A stretch of 50,176 bases of DNA from Streptomyces silvae (GCF_016745505.1 NZ_JAERUC010000064.1:1-50176), one strand, 5' to 3'; positions 38,074 through 45,946 are shown, numbered from the stretch's first letter. Notes: generated by a model from the sequence alone, not told the origin. A program made the numbers and translations.

Positions 38074-38739
38074 TTGCGCCAACTACGGGGACAGGAGAGG
38101 GTCATTACCGCCAACCGGCAGACGAGCTGGGCATTCGCCGACGCCTTTGTCGCCGAGGAAGAAGCTCTGCTCTGGGCCCGGGACCGGGCCCACGAGACAG
38201 GGCTCCGCCCGGTGTCGTCAGGCACCGGTGCGGCACTGCGCCTGCTCGCTGCCACGGCGGACGCCAAAGCCGTGGCCGAGATCGGCACCGGAACCGGCGT
38301 GTCCGGTATCTATCTGCTGCAGGGCATGCGCCCGGACGGCGTACTGACCACCGTCGACCCGGAGCCCGAGCGCCAGCAGTTCGCCCGGGAGGCCTTCCGT
38401 GCCGCGGGCTTCGCCACGAACCGGGCCCGTTTCATCCCGGGGCGCGCCCTCGACGTACTGCCGCGGCTCGCGGACGGCGGATACGACCTCGTCTTCTGCG
38501 ACGGCGACCGCCTGGAGAGCCTCGACTGCCTCGCTGAATCGTTGCGCCTGCTGCGGCCGGGCGGCCTGGTCTGTTTCGAGGGCGTCTTCGCCGACGGCCG
38601 CACGATCGACTCGGCCGCGCAGCCGGCCGAGGTGCTGCGCCTGCGCGAACTGCTGCGGGCCGTGCGCGAGAGCCAGGAGCTCATGGCGACACTGCTGCCG
38701 GTGGGCGACGGCCTGCTGTGCGCGGTACGGCGCGGCTGA
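38074..38739 (+). CDS. SAM-dependent O-methyltransferase (class I, Rv1220c-like)
   Basis: 221 residues if it begins at the TTG at 38074. The Rossmann SAM motif is VAEIGTGTGVSGIYLLQGM, then VLTTVDPEPERQQFARE and DLVFCDGDRLESLDCLAESL, in the order of the catechol/caffeoyl-CoA O-methyltransferase family. Substrate is unknown. It is divergent from sigE, as in mycobacteria. The start is odd: a TACAGT hexamer (38063-38068) is 5 nt upstream of the TTG, so a leaderless TTG start fits. But the sequence TANRQTSW that begins the fold is preceded by ATT at 38104 with GGAG 6 nt upstream and no ATG or GTG. Both are recorded. Confidence 0.9.
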   Translation: MRQLRGQERVITANRQTSWAFADAFVAEEEALLWARDRAHETGLRPVSSGTGAALRLLAATADAKAVAEIGTGTGVSGIYLLQGMRPDGVLTTVDPEPERQQFAREAFRAAGFATNRARFIPGRALDVLPRLADGGYDLVFCDGDRLESLDCLAESLRLLRPGGLVCFEGVFADGRTIDSAAQPAEVLRLRELLRAVRESQELMATLLPVGDGLLCAVRRG

Positions 38740-38819
38740 CCCCCGTCCGCCTCCGGCTCCCACGCGGCCCTGGTCCGCCCCCGGCTCGAAAGCGCCCCCG
38801 CCACCCTGCCCCCGGCGCA

Positions 38820-38856
38820 CCACTGCCCCGGCACGGAGTCCGTGCCGGGGCAGTGG
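38820..38856. terminator. 17-bp bidirectional hairpin
   Basis: Arms 38820-38836 and 38840-38856 pair perfectly over 17 bp with an AGT loop, between the convergent O-methyltransferase and DUF3117 genes. Confidence 0.85.
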
Positions 38857-38877
38857 TGAAGTGTGGGCGCCTCCGCC

Positions 38878-39045
38878 TCAGCCGACGACCTTCTTCAGCG
38901 CGTCACCGAGTGCATCGGCCTCGTCCGGAGTCAGCTCGACGACAAGCCGACCGCCGCCTTCGAGCGGAACGCGCATGACGATGCCCCGCCCCTCCTTTGT
39001 CACCTCGAGCGGGCCGTCGCCCGTCCGCGGCTTCATGGCCGCCAT
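38878..39045 (-). CDS. DUF3117 family protein (55 aa)
   Basis: A 55-residue frame: it opens MAAMKPRTGDGPLEVTKEG and ends ELTPDEADALGDALKKVVG. This matches DUF3117, a small actinobacterial family whose M. tuberculosis member is Rv1211. The compact beta-rich core is GIVMRVPLEGGGRLVVELT. GGAAGGGG lies 6 nt before the ATG. A GATAAT -10 on the minus strand (39137-39142) would start the transcript about 85 nt upstream. Rv1211 has been described as calmodulin-like, but its role is not firmly known and no EF-hand is evident here. Confidence 0.92.
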   Translation of the reverse strand: MAAMKPRTGDGPLEVTKEGRGIVMRVPLEGGGRLVVELTPDEADALGDALKKVVG

Positions 39046-39360
39046 GCTCGTTCCCCTTCCTGAAACCAGCTCATCGCAGCCGGCGGCCCCATGACAGGCG
39101 CTGCCTCACCGGCGTCGAACACAATGCTTCCTCCGCATTATCCCGCATCAGGGACCCCGATGACCAACATCGGTCGGCATCGCTTGCGCAACGCGCTCTC
39201 TCAAAACCACTCAATTCGGCGATCCAACTGCGATACTGCGCCGCCGTCGGCCCCCAGCCGAAGTCCAATCGTTAGACGCAGGTCACATGTCCCGTGCCCC
39301 CGAAGTCCGCCATGCTTGCCTGGACAGGCACGACGCCGGACCCGTAAGGAGACCCTGCAC
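39046..39360. promoter_or_regulatory. Divergent promoter region DUF3117 / enoyl-CoA hydratase
   Basis: 315 bp without a gene. It holds the GATAAT -10 (39137-39142) for DUF3117 on the minus strand and a GATACT hexamer near 39232 that could serve the plus-strand hydratase. The tract around 39190-39240 is less GC-rich than the neighbours. No longer inverted repeat was noticed. Confidence 0.45.
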
Positions 39361-40170
39361 ATGGCCGACACGGCTGACACGGTGCTCACCGACGTGAGCG
39401 ACGGGCTCGCGACGATCACGATCAATCGCCCCGACGCGATGAACGCCATGAACACCGCCGCGAAGGTCGCGCTCCGCGACGCGCTGCTGAGGGTCGCGGA
39501 CGACTCCGCCGTGCGCGCGGTTCTGCTCACCGCCACCGGGCGCGCCTTCTGCGTCGGCCAGGACCTCAAGGAGCACGTCGCCAAGCTCTCCGAGGCCCGC
39601 GAGTCGGACGGCGGCAACGCGCTGAGCACGGTGCGCGAGCACTACAACCCCATCGTCCGCGCCCTCACCGAGATGGAGAAGCCCGTCGTCGCGGGGGTCA
39701 ACGGGGTCGCCGCGGGGGCGGGCTTCGGCTTCGCGCTCGCCGCCGACTACCGCGTGGTCGCCGACACCGCCGCCTTCAACACGTCCTTCGCGGGTGTCGC
39801 GCTGACCGCCGACTCCGGCGTCTCCTGGACACTGCCGCGGCTGATCGGCCAGAGCCGCGCGGCCGACCTGCTGTTCTTCCCGCGCTCGATCTCCGCCCAG
39901 GAGGCGTACGAGCTGGGCCTGGTGAACAAGGTGGTGCCCGCGGCCGACCTGGCGAAGGAGGCCCAGGCGGTGGCCCGCGCCTTGGCGGACGGGCCGACGG
40001 TGGCCTACGCGGCCCTGAAGGCGTCCATGGCGTACGGCGCCGGGCACACGCTCCCCGAGGCGCTGGAGAAGGAGGACGAACTCCAGACGAGGGCGGGCGC
40101 GTCGCAGGACCACACGATCGCGGTCGAGGCGTTCCTCGCCAAGCAGCCGCCGAAGTACCTCGGCAGGTAG
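39361..40170 (+). CDS. Enoyl-CoA hydratase/isomerase (crotonase) family protein
   Basis: 269 residues. The crotonase fold is clear: ITINRPDAMNAMNTAAKVAL, the oxyanion-hole loops FCVGQDLKEHVAKLSE and GVNGVAAGAGFGFALAADYRV, then FNTSFAGVALTADSGVSWTLPRLIG and ARALADGPTVAYAALK. The spacing resembles PaaG/EchA members, with Asp in the DSGVSW segment, rather than the classic Glu-Glu pair, so isomerase chemistry in aromatic-CoA or fatty-acid metabolism is as likely as hydration. The ATG has AAGGAG 7 nt upstream. It is monocistronic, facing tagA. Confidence 0.92.
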   Translation: MADTADTVLTDVSDGLATITINRPDAMNAMNTAAKVALRDALLRVADDSAVRAVLLTATGRAFCVGQDLKEHVAKLSEARESDGGNALSTVREHYNPIVRALTEMEKPVVAGVNGVAAGAGFGFALAADYRVVADTAAFNTSFAGVALTADSGVSWTLPRLIGQSRAADLLFFPRSISAQEAYELGLVNKVVPAADLAKEAQAVARALADGPTVAYAALKASMAYGAGHTLPEALEKEDELQTRAGASQDHTIAVEAFLAKQPPKYLGR

Positions 40171-40199
40171 CGGGGAGGGCGGCGGGCGGCCGGCAGGGC

Positions 40200-40784
40200 T
40201 TACCGGCCGCCGCCCCGGGCCACGCAGTCGGCCAGGTGGTCGTCGACGAGCCCGCAGGCCTGCATCAGGGCGTACGCGGTCGTGGGGCCGACGAAGCGGA
40301 TGGACCGCTTCTTCAGCTCCTTGGCCAGCGCGGTGGACTCCGGGGTGACCGCCGGCACGTCGGCGAGGACCCTGGGGGCCGGCCGCGTGGCCGGATCGGG
40401 TGCGTACGACCAGATGAGCGCGTCGAGCTCACCCTCGCCCCAGCCGGCCAGCACCTTGGCGTTGGCGAGGGTGGCGTCGATCTTCGCGCGGTTGCGGATG
40501 ATGCCGGCGTCGCCGAGGAGGCGCTCCCTGTCGGCGTCGGTGAACTCCGCCACGGCGGAGATCTTGAATCCGGCGAACGCGCTGCGGAAGCCCTCGCGGC
40601 GGCGCAGGATCGTCAGCCAGGACAGCCCCGACTGGAACGCCTCCAGGCAGAGCCGCTCGAAGAGGGCGTCGTCGCCGTGGACGGGGCGGCCCCACTCGGT
40701 GTCGTGGTAGACGAGGTAGTCCTCGGTGGACAGGCCCCAGGGGCAGCGCGGACGCCCGTCCCCGGCCGGTTCGGCGCCGCTCAT
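40200..40784 (-). CDS. tagA: DNA-3-methyladenine glycosylase I
   Basis: 194 residues. The family start CPWGLSTEDYLVYHDTEWG then RPVHGDDALFERLCLEAFQSG, plus SWLTILRRREGFR and the C-terminal DDHLADC, contain the zinc ligands Cys, His, His and Cys of E. coli Tag. It excises 3-methyladenine from alkylated DNA. The ATG overlaps the upstream DivIVA-like gene by 4 bp (ATGA), so they are cotranscribed; M. tuberculosis keeps the pair as Rv1209-Rv1210. It converges with the crotonase gene. Confidence 0.96.
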   Translation of the reverse strand: MSGAEPAGDGRPRCPWGLSTEDYLVYHDTEWGRPVHGDDALFERLCLEAFQSGLSWLTILRRREGFRSAFAGFKISAVAEFTDADRERLLGDAGIIRNRAKIDATLANAKVLAGWGEGELDALIWSYAPDPATRPAPRVLADVPAVTPESTALAKELKKRSIRFVGPTTAYALMQACGLVDDHLADCVARGGGR

Positions 40785-41167
40785 CGGCCGTCCTCCCGGT
40801 CCTGCGGTCCGTCCTCGGCGGCGGGCGCCTCGCCCGGCCGCTTGAACAGGTCCGGGCCGTTCACCGCGGTCGCCTGGGCCCCGGCGAGCGCCGACTCCAG
40901 CTCGGCGATGTGGGCGTCCCGCTCGGCGAGCTCCGCCCCCAGCCTGCCGAGGGCCTCGTCCACGTCGGTCATGCGGTAGCCGCGTACGGCCATGGGCAGC
41001 CGCATGGCCTCGACATCGGCACGGCCGACGGGCCGGTTCGCGGGCAGCGGGTCGGTGAGCCGCTCGGGCTCGACCTCCTGCAGCACCGCGCTCCCGCCTC
41101 CACCGACCACCGCCAGGGTGACCGCGGCCACGACCACGACCATCGTCAGCAGCAAGAACCAGAACAC
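40781..41167 (-). CDS. DivIVA-domain membrane protein
   Basis: 128 residues. It begins FWFLLLTMVVVVAAVTLAVV (one transmembrane helix) and then holds a compact DivIVA-like motif, MRLPMAVRGYRMTDVDEALG, with a coiled-coil continuation (LGAELAERDAHIAELESALA). The GTG at 41167 is chosen because AGGGAG lies 6 nt upstream and homologues start MFWFLL; the ATG at 41215 has no ribosome site. DivIVA modules target membrane curvature at poles or septa; which partner it recruits is unknown. Counterpart by position: Rv1209. Confidence 0.88.
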   Translation of the reverse strand: MFWFLLLTMVVVVAAVTLAVVGGGGSAVLQEVEPERLTDPLPANRPVGRADVEAMRLPMAVRGYRMTDVDEALGRLGAELAERDAHIAELESALAGAQATAVNGPDLFKRPGEAPAAEDGPQDREDGR

Positions 41168-41263
41168 GCGCATCTCCCTGGGGGCGGAATACCTGTCCAG
41201 GTCAGATCGTGCCATGCGGCACCGACAGTTAGGGTCGCAGGCGGACTACAGGGAGGAAGAGGG

Positions 41264-42136
41264 ATGCGAAGCGGTGTGCTCAGGCTGGGGCGGCGGGAGT
41301 TCGGGCCGCACGAGCCGGTGATCATGGCGATCGTGAACCGGACTCCCGATTCCTTCTACGACCAGGGGGCCACGTTCCGCGACGAACCGGCGCTCTCCCG
41401 GGTCGAGCAGGCCGTCGCCGAGGGCGCCGCGATCATCGACATCGGCGGGGTGAAGGCGGGCCCCGGCGAGGAGGTCTCGGCCCAGGAGGAGGCGCGCCGC
41501 ACGGTCGGCTTCGTCGCCGAGGTGCGCCGTCGTCACCCGGACGTCGTGATCAGCGTGGACACCTGGCGGCACGACGTGGGCGAGGCCGTCTGCGAGGCCG
41601 GGGCCGACGTGCTGAACGACGCGTGGGGCGGCGTCGACCCGAAGCTGGCGGAGGTGGCCGCGCGGTACGGAGCGGGGCTGGTGTGCACGCACGCGGGCGG
41701 CGCCGAGCCCCGGACCCGGCCGCACCGGGTCGCGTACGACGATGTGATGGCGGACATCCTGCGGGTGACCCTGGGGCTCGCCGAGCGGGCCGTGGAGCTC
41801 GGGGTCAGGCCGGACGGGATCATGATCGACCCGGGGCACGACTTCGGGAAGAACACCCGGCACTCCCTGGAGGCGACGCGCCGGCTGGAGGAGATGACGG
41901 CGACGGGCTGGCCCGTCCTGGTCTCGCTCTCCAACAAGGACTTCGTCGGGGAGACCCTCGACAGGCCGGTCAAGGAGCGTGTGATCGGCACGCTCGCCAC
42001 GACGGCCGTGTCGGCGTGGCTGGGGGCGCAGGTGTACCGGGTGCACGAGGTCGCCGAGACCCGGCAGGTCCTGGACATGGTGGCGTCCATCGCGGGACAC
42101 CGGCCGCCGGCGGTCGCACGGCGCGGCCTCGCGTAG
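41264..42136 (+). CDS. folP2: FolP2-type dihydropteroate synthase homologue
   Basis: 290 residues with a pterin-binding TIM barrel: MAIVNRTPDSFYDQGATF, IIDIGGVKAGPGEEV, VVISVDTWRHDVGEAVCEAG, ADVLNDAWGGVD, IMIDPGHDFGKN and LVSLSNKDFVGETLDRP. The pABA-binding loop normally reads GGESTRPG; here it reads GGVKAGPG, and the NDVSGG loop is NDAWGG. Those changes mark the FolP2 subfamily, whose M. tuberculosis member (Rv1207) does not replace true dihydropteroate synthase. It probably binds a pterin-like substrate, but the reaction is unknown. The ATG has GGGAGGAAGA upstream. It diverges from the DivIVA-like gene. Confidence 0.93.
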   Translation: MRSGVLRLGRREFGPHEPVIMAIVNRTPDSFYDQGATFRDEPALSRVEQAVAEGAAIIDIGGVKAGPGEEVSAQEEARRTVGFVAEVRRRHPDVVISVDTWRHDVGEAVCEAGADVLNDAWGGVDPKLAEVAARYGAGLVCTHAGGAEPRTRPHRVAYDDVMADILRVTLGLAERAVELGVRPDGIMIDPGHDFGKNTRHSLEATRRLEEMTATGWPVLVSLSNKDFVGETLDRPVKERVIGTLATTAVSAWLGAQVYRVHEVAETRQVLDMVASIAGHRPPAVARRGLA

Positions 42137-42137
42137 A

Positions 42138-42168
42138 CCCGTACGCCGCTCCCCCACGGCCGTACGGG
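42138..42168. terminator. Weak hairpin after folP2
   Basis: CCCGTACG (42138-42145) pairs with CGTACGGG (42161-42168) over 8 bp across a 15-nt loop, between convergent folP2 and the LOG gene. No T-run. Confidence 0.4.
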
Positions 42169-42215
42169 CGAGCGGGGGCAGGGAGCCACCCGGCCCCTGC
42201 CCCGCCCTGCCCCTG

Positions 42216-43001
42216 CTACCGGCCGACTTCCTTCGTCACCAGCCGGACCGCCTCGTCCACGTCGTCCGTGACGTGGAACAGCATGAGGTCGTGCTCGGAC
42301 GCCTTGCCGCCCGCGACCACGGTGTCCCGCAGCCAGTCGACCAGGCCACCCCAGTACGCCGTACCGAACAGGACGATCGGGAAGCGCGTCACCTTGCCCG
42401 TCTGCACCAGGGTCAGCGCCTCGAAGAGCTCGTCCAGCGTGCCCAGGCCGCCCGGCAGGACGACGAATCCCTGGGCATACTTCACAAACATCGTCTTTCT
42501 GACGAAGAAGTACCGGAAGTTGACGCCGATGTCGACATGTGGATTCAGCCCGGACTCGAAGGGCAACTCGATGCCCAGCCCGACCGAGACGCCCTTGGCC
42601 TCCCTGGCCCCCTTGTTCGCCGCCTCCATCGCGCCGGGGCCGCCGCCCGTGATGACGGCGAAGCCTGCCTCGACGAGCGCCTTGCCGATCTGTACGCCCG
42701 CCTCGTAGTCCGGTCCGCCCGCCGGTGTGCGGGCCGAGCCGAAGACGCTGATGGCGCTGGGCAGTTCCGCCAGCGCGCCGAAGCCCTCGACGAACTCGGA
42801 CTGGATCCGCATGACCCGCCAGGGGTCGGTGTGGACCCATTCCGAGTCGCCCTCGGAATCCAGCAGCCGCTGATCGGTCGTGCCCGGCTGGACCTGGTCC
42901 CTGCGGCGCAGTACCGGACCCAGTCGCTGTTCCTCCGGCTTCACCGCACCCTCGGGAATCTGCGCGCCCTCGGGGATCCGTGCGTCCTCCGGGTTGCCCA
43001 T
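42216..43001 (-). CDS. LOG-family nucleoside 5'-monophosphate phosphoribohydrolase (TIGR00730)
   Basis: 261 residues. The Rossmann-like LOG fold carries its two signatures: VITGGGPGAMEAANKGA and VVLPGGLGTLDELFEALTL, with SVFGSART at the first strand. LOG enzymes split the ribose-phosphate bond of adenylate derivatives such as cytokinin 5'-monophosphates. In mycobacteria the neighbour Rv1205 is the homologue and Log-type activity has been described in M. tuberculosis. The N-terminal 70 residues are an extension with a short repeat (RIPEGAQIPEGAVKPEE). The ATG at 43001 has GGAGGGAG upstream. Confidence 0.93.
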   Translation of the reverse strand: MGNPEDARIPEGAQIPEGAVKPEEQRLGPVLRRRDQVQPGTTDQRLLDSEGDSEWVHTDPWRVMRIQSEFVEGFGALAELPSAISVFGSARTPAGGPDYEAGVQIGKALVEAGFAVITGGGPGAMEAANKGAREAKGVSVGLGIELPFESGLNPHVDIGVNFRYFFVRKTMFVKYAQGFVVLPGGLGTLDELFEALTLVQTGKVTRFPIVLFGTAYWGGLVDWLRDTVVAGGKASEHDLMLFHVTDDVDEAVRLVTKEVGR

Positions 43002-43086
43002 GACCTGCTCCCTCCGCCGACCTGCGATGTGCGTGTGTCGCTTCAGCGTAGATCGGCCGAGGTTACGCGCAGGGGAATGCCGTGAG

Positions 43087-44166
43087 TCAGCTGGTGAGCC
43101 AGGAGCGGAGGCGCTCCTCGCAGTGCGTGATCCGCTCGACGCGCACATGCTCGTCGCGCTTGTGGGCGTACAGCGGGTCACCGGGGCCGTAGTTCACCGC
43201 GGGGATGCCCAGGGAGCCGAAACGGGACACGTCCGTCCAGCCGAACTTGGGCCGTGCGACGCCGCCGACCGCGTCCATGAACGCCTTGGCCGCCGGGTGC
43301 GAGAGCCCGGGCATCGCGGCACCGGTGTGGTCGTCCACGACGAACTCGGCGACGCCGCAGTCCGCGAAGACCTCCTGGACGTGCGCCTCGGCCTCCTCGG
43401 CCGTGATGTCGGGGGCGTAGCGGTAGTTCACGACGAGGGTGCAGGCGTCCGGGATGACGTTGGTGGCCACGCCTCCCTCGATGCCCACGGCGTTGAGCCC
43501 CTCGCGGTACTCCAGCCCGTCGATGACCGGGCGGCGCGGCTCGTACGCGGCCAGCCGGGCCAGCGCGGGGGCGGCCGCGTGGATCGCGTTGGACCCCATC
43601 CAGCCGCGCGCGGAGTGCGAGCGCTCGCCCGCGAACCGCAGATGGACGCGGAGGGTGCCCTGGCAGCCTCCCTCGACCTCGCCGTTGGAGCCCTCCAGGA
43701 GGACCGCGAAGTCCGCGTCGAGCCACTCGGGGTGCGCCTCGGCCACGTGCCCGAGGCCGTTGAGGTGGGCGGCGACCTCTTCGTTGTCGTAGAAGATGAA
43801 CGTGAGGTCGCGGTTGGGCTCCGGCACCGTCGCCGCGATGCGCAGCTGCACGGCGACGCCCGACTTCATGTCGGAGGTCCCGCAGCCCCACAGCACGCCG
43901 TCGCCGTCGAGCCTGGACGGCACGTTGTCCGCGATCGGGACGGTGTCGATGTGCCCGGCGAGCACGACACGCTCGGCACGGCCCAGCCGGGTCCTGGCCA
44001 CGATGTTGTTGCCGTGCCGGTCGACAGTCAGGTGCGGCAGCGGGCGCAGGACCGCCTCGATGGCGTCGGCGAGGTCCTTCTCCTGCCCGCTGACCGACGG
44101 GAAGTCGACCAGCCGGGCGGTGAGCTCCGGCCCGTCCAGGGCGAGGTCGAGCGTGTGTCCATCCAT
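43087..44166 (-). CDS. dapE: Succinyl-diaminopimelate desuccinylase
   Basis: 359 residues of an M20 metallopeptidase-fold enzyme: VVLAGHIDTVPIADNVP (metal His and bridging Asp), LWGCGTSDMKSGVAVQL, IFYDNEEVA (catalytic Glu pair), AVLLEGSNGEVEGGCQGTLR, and the C-terminal NYGPGDPLYAHKRDEHV. It removes succinate from N-succinyl-LL-diaminopimelate in the lysine and peptidoglycan pathway in the cytoplasm, working after the aminotransferase encoded nearby. A TAGGCT hexamer (44174-44179) ends 7 nt before the ATG without a ribosome site, so the message looks leaderless. Longer open frame upstream crosses this promoter and is rejected. Confidence 0.95.
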   Translation of the reverse strand: MDGHTLDLALDGPELTARLVDFPSVSGQEKDLADAIEAVLRPLPHLTVDRHGNNIVARTRLGRAERVVLAGHIDTVPIADNVPSRLDGDGVLWGCGTSDMKSGVAVQLRIAATVPEPNRDLTFIFYDNEEVAAHLNGLGHVAEAHPEWLDADFAVLLEGSNGEVEGGCQGTLRVHLRFAGERSHSARGWMGSNAIHAAAPALARLAAYEPRRPVIDGLEYREGLNAVGIEGGVATNVIPDACTLVVNYRYAPDITAEEAEAHVQEVFADCGVAEFVVDDHTGAAMPGLSHPAAKAFMDAVGGVARPKFGWTDVSRFGSLGIPAVNYGPGDPLYAHKRDEHVRVERITHCEERLRSWLTS

Positions 44167-44219
44167 GGTCACGAGCCTAAGGGACCGAGCTCTCCGCCCC
44201 GGTCCTACCCTCCAGTACG

Positions 44220-45125
44220 GTGGGCCCCGTGCCCCGGTCCAGCTCCTCTCCCCGACGTAGCCGCCTCCTCCGCGTCGCGGCCGCCCTCGCCGTGCTCGTG
44301 GCGCTGGCCGGCTATCTGGCCGTGCAGTACCTCTCCGGCAACAAGGGCTCACCCCGCTGCACCGTGGGCCCCGCCGACGGCGGCGAGGGGCGTACGTACG
44401 AGCTGAGCCCCGACCAGGCGGCCAACGCCGCCACGATCTCCGCCGTGGGCACCACACGCGGGCTGCCGGAGCGCGCGGTGACCATCGCCCTGGCGACCGC
44501 GCTCCAGGAGTCCGCGCTGCGCAACCTCGACCACGGCGACCGGGACTCGCTGGGGCTCTTCCAGCAGCGCCCCTCGCAGGGGTGGGGGACGCCCGCGCAG
44601 ATCATGGACCCGGTCTACGCGTCGGGGAAGTTCTACGAGCACCTCGCCGAGGTCCCGGGCTACTCGCGGCTGCCGCTGACCGTCGCGGCCCAGCGGGTGC
44701 AGAAGAGCGGCTTCCCGCAGGCGTACGCCAAGCACGAGCCGGACGCCACACTGCTGGCCGCCGCGCTGACCGGCCGGGCCCCCGCCTCGCTGACCTGCTC
44801 GGTGCAGGCGCCGTCGGCCGAGGGCCCGGGGGACGCGGCCGAGGTGCGGTCCGACCTGGTGCGCGCCTTCGGCAAGGACGTCCTGCCGTCCGCCGGGTCG
44901 GCGGGCTCCTCCGCGGCGGGCACGGTGTCGGTGCCCGTGCGGGCCGGGGACGGGAGCACGTCGCAGCACGGCTGGGAGCTCGCCCACTGGGCGGTCGCAC
45001 GGGCCGGCACCCTGCGGATCACGGAGGTCTCGTACGCGGGCCGGGTGTGGACCAGCGACACGGGCTGGCGGACGGAGCGTAAGGAATCGGGCGCCACAAC
45101 CGTCCGAATGCGCCTCGCTCAGTAG
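44220..45125 (+). CDS. Membrane-anchored lysozyme-like (SLT-type) protein
   Basis: 301 residues. One N-terminal transmembrane or signal-anchor helix (LLRVAAALAVLVALAGYLAVQYL) is followed by the extracellular part: LSPDQAANAATISAVGTTRG, PERAVTIALATALQESALRNL, then DRDSLGLFQQRPSQGWGTPAQI. The Glu in LQESALRN and the GLFQQ segment have the arrangement of goose-type or soluble-lytic-transglycosylase lysozymes. Streptomyces homologues are often labelled heavy-metal transporter, which the sequence does not support. A likely role is peptidoglycan remodelling. A TACCCT hexamer (44206-44211) ends 8 nt before the GTG, suggesting a leaderless start; a second GTG lies 9 nt on. Confidence 0.85.
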   Translation: MGPVPRSSSSPRRSRLLRVAAALAVLVALAGYLAVQYLSGNKGSPRCTVGPADGGEGRTYELSPDQAANAATISAVGTTRGLPERAVTIALATALQESALRNLDHGDRDSLGLFQQRPSQGWGTPAQIMDPVYASGKFYEHLAEVPGYSRLPLTVAAQRVQKSGFPQAYAKHEPDATLLAAALTGRAPASLTCSVQAPSAEGPGDAAEVRSDLVRAFGKDVLPSAGSAGSSAAGTVSVPVRAGDGSTSQHGWELAHWAVARAGTLRITEVSYAGRVWTSDTGWRTERKESGATTVRMRLAQ

Positions 45126-45423
45126 TACGGCCCGTCGTCCGTACGGGGTGTCGGGCGCCCGCCGGACTCCACCGTCCCGACACCCCCGACTTACGGGCCG
45201 ATTCCCTTGCGGGCCAAGGGAAGTGACGGTTCATCAGGCGTCCTCCGAATGCGCCGTTCGCCCGGGTTCCTCCGTTGCGGATTATCTGACGCATTACCCA
45301 GTCTTTGCCTTGATGCCCCGCAACCTTCCCCGCCCCCGGACCGGTTGTTCAGTGCGTCCGATCACCGGACAGGCGGATTCCACATCCGCCGCGAACCCGT
45401 TGACGTCCCGTCGAAGGAGCATC
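45126..45423 (+). promoter_or_regulatory. Intergenic region before the small secreted protein
   Basis: 298 bp. An inverted repeat GGGGTGTCGGG (45145-45155) / CCCGACACCCC (45176-45186) with a 20-nt loop may end the upstream gene. The remainder, with locally lower GC around 45280-45320, should hold the promoter of the secreted protein. No confident -10/-35 pair was picked. Confidence 0.4.
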
Positions 45424-45786
45424 ATGTCCCTCCCCCTGACCCGCCGGATCGCCCGTGCCGCGCTGCTGATCGCCGCAGGTGCGGCCCCCGTGGTCGGCGC
45501 GGCCGGAGCCGCGGGTGCCGCGGGGCTGCCGCAGACCCCCGCGCTCGGCGGCCTCACCTCGCTGGACGGCGCCGGACTCAGCAGCACGCTGGACTCCGCC
45601 TCCAAGCAGGGCTCCGAGGTGGCGAACGAGACCGGCGGCAAGGTGGTCGGCACGACCCTGCCCGCCGCGGGCAAGACCCTCCAGAAGGCCGGCACCGTGG
45701 CCGACGGCGAGCTGTCGGAGGACACCCTCCCGACCAAGGGCCTGCCGACCAAGAACCTCCCCACCAAGGGCCTGCCGATCGGCTGA
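45424..45786 (+). CDS. Small secreted protein with C-terminal LPTK repeats (120 aa)
   Basis: 120 residues. A cleavable signal peptide (LTRRIARAALLIAAGAAPVVGAAGAAGA) is followed by a low-complexity mature chain of Gly, Thr, Ala and Lys. The C terminus repeats LPTKG, LPTKN, LPTKG then LPIG. The repeats look like, but are not, sortase LPxTG signals, and there is no hydrophobic tail after them. Related Streptomyces proteins are sometimes labelled ATP-binding without basis in motifs. The ATG has GAAGGAGC 4 nt upstream. A strong palindromic hairpin follows the stop, so it is monocistronic. Function unknown. Confidence 0.8.
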   Translation: MSLPLTRRIARAALLIAAGAAPVVGAAGAAGAAGLPQTPALGGLTSLDGAGLSSTLDSASKQGSEVANETGGKVVGTTLPAAGKTLQKAGTVADGELSEDTLPTKGLPTKNLPTKGLPIG

Positions 45787-45820
45787 TCCGCCGGACGGCA
45801 CGACCGTGCCGGGCATGCGA

Positions 45821-45854
45821 AGGGGCCTCGGGAGTGCGCACTCCCGAGGCCCCT
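45821..45854. terminator. 17-bp palindromic terminator
   Basis: A perfect 34-bp palindrome (arms 45821-45837 and 45838-45854) can form a hairpin of about 15 bp with a 4-nt loop, between the secreted-protein gene and convergent dapC. Confidence 0.8.
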
Positions 45855-45946
45855 CGCCGTACAGCCGCTCCGCCGCACAGCCGCTCGCCGTCCGTACAAG
45901 GCCGTCCCGGGACAGCCGCCCCGTACAAACCCGCCGTACAGGCCGC

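Noticed and set aside
45760..45783. Sortase LPxTG sorting signal in the secreted protein
   Set aside because: The order is LPTKG, with Thr at the wrong place, and no hydrophobic segment or basic tail follows.
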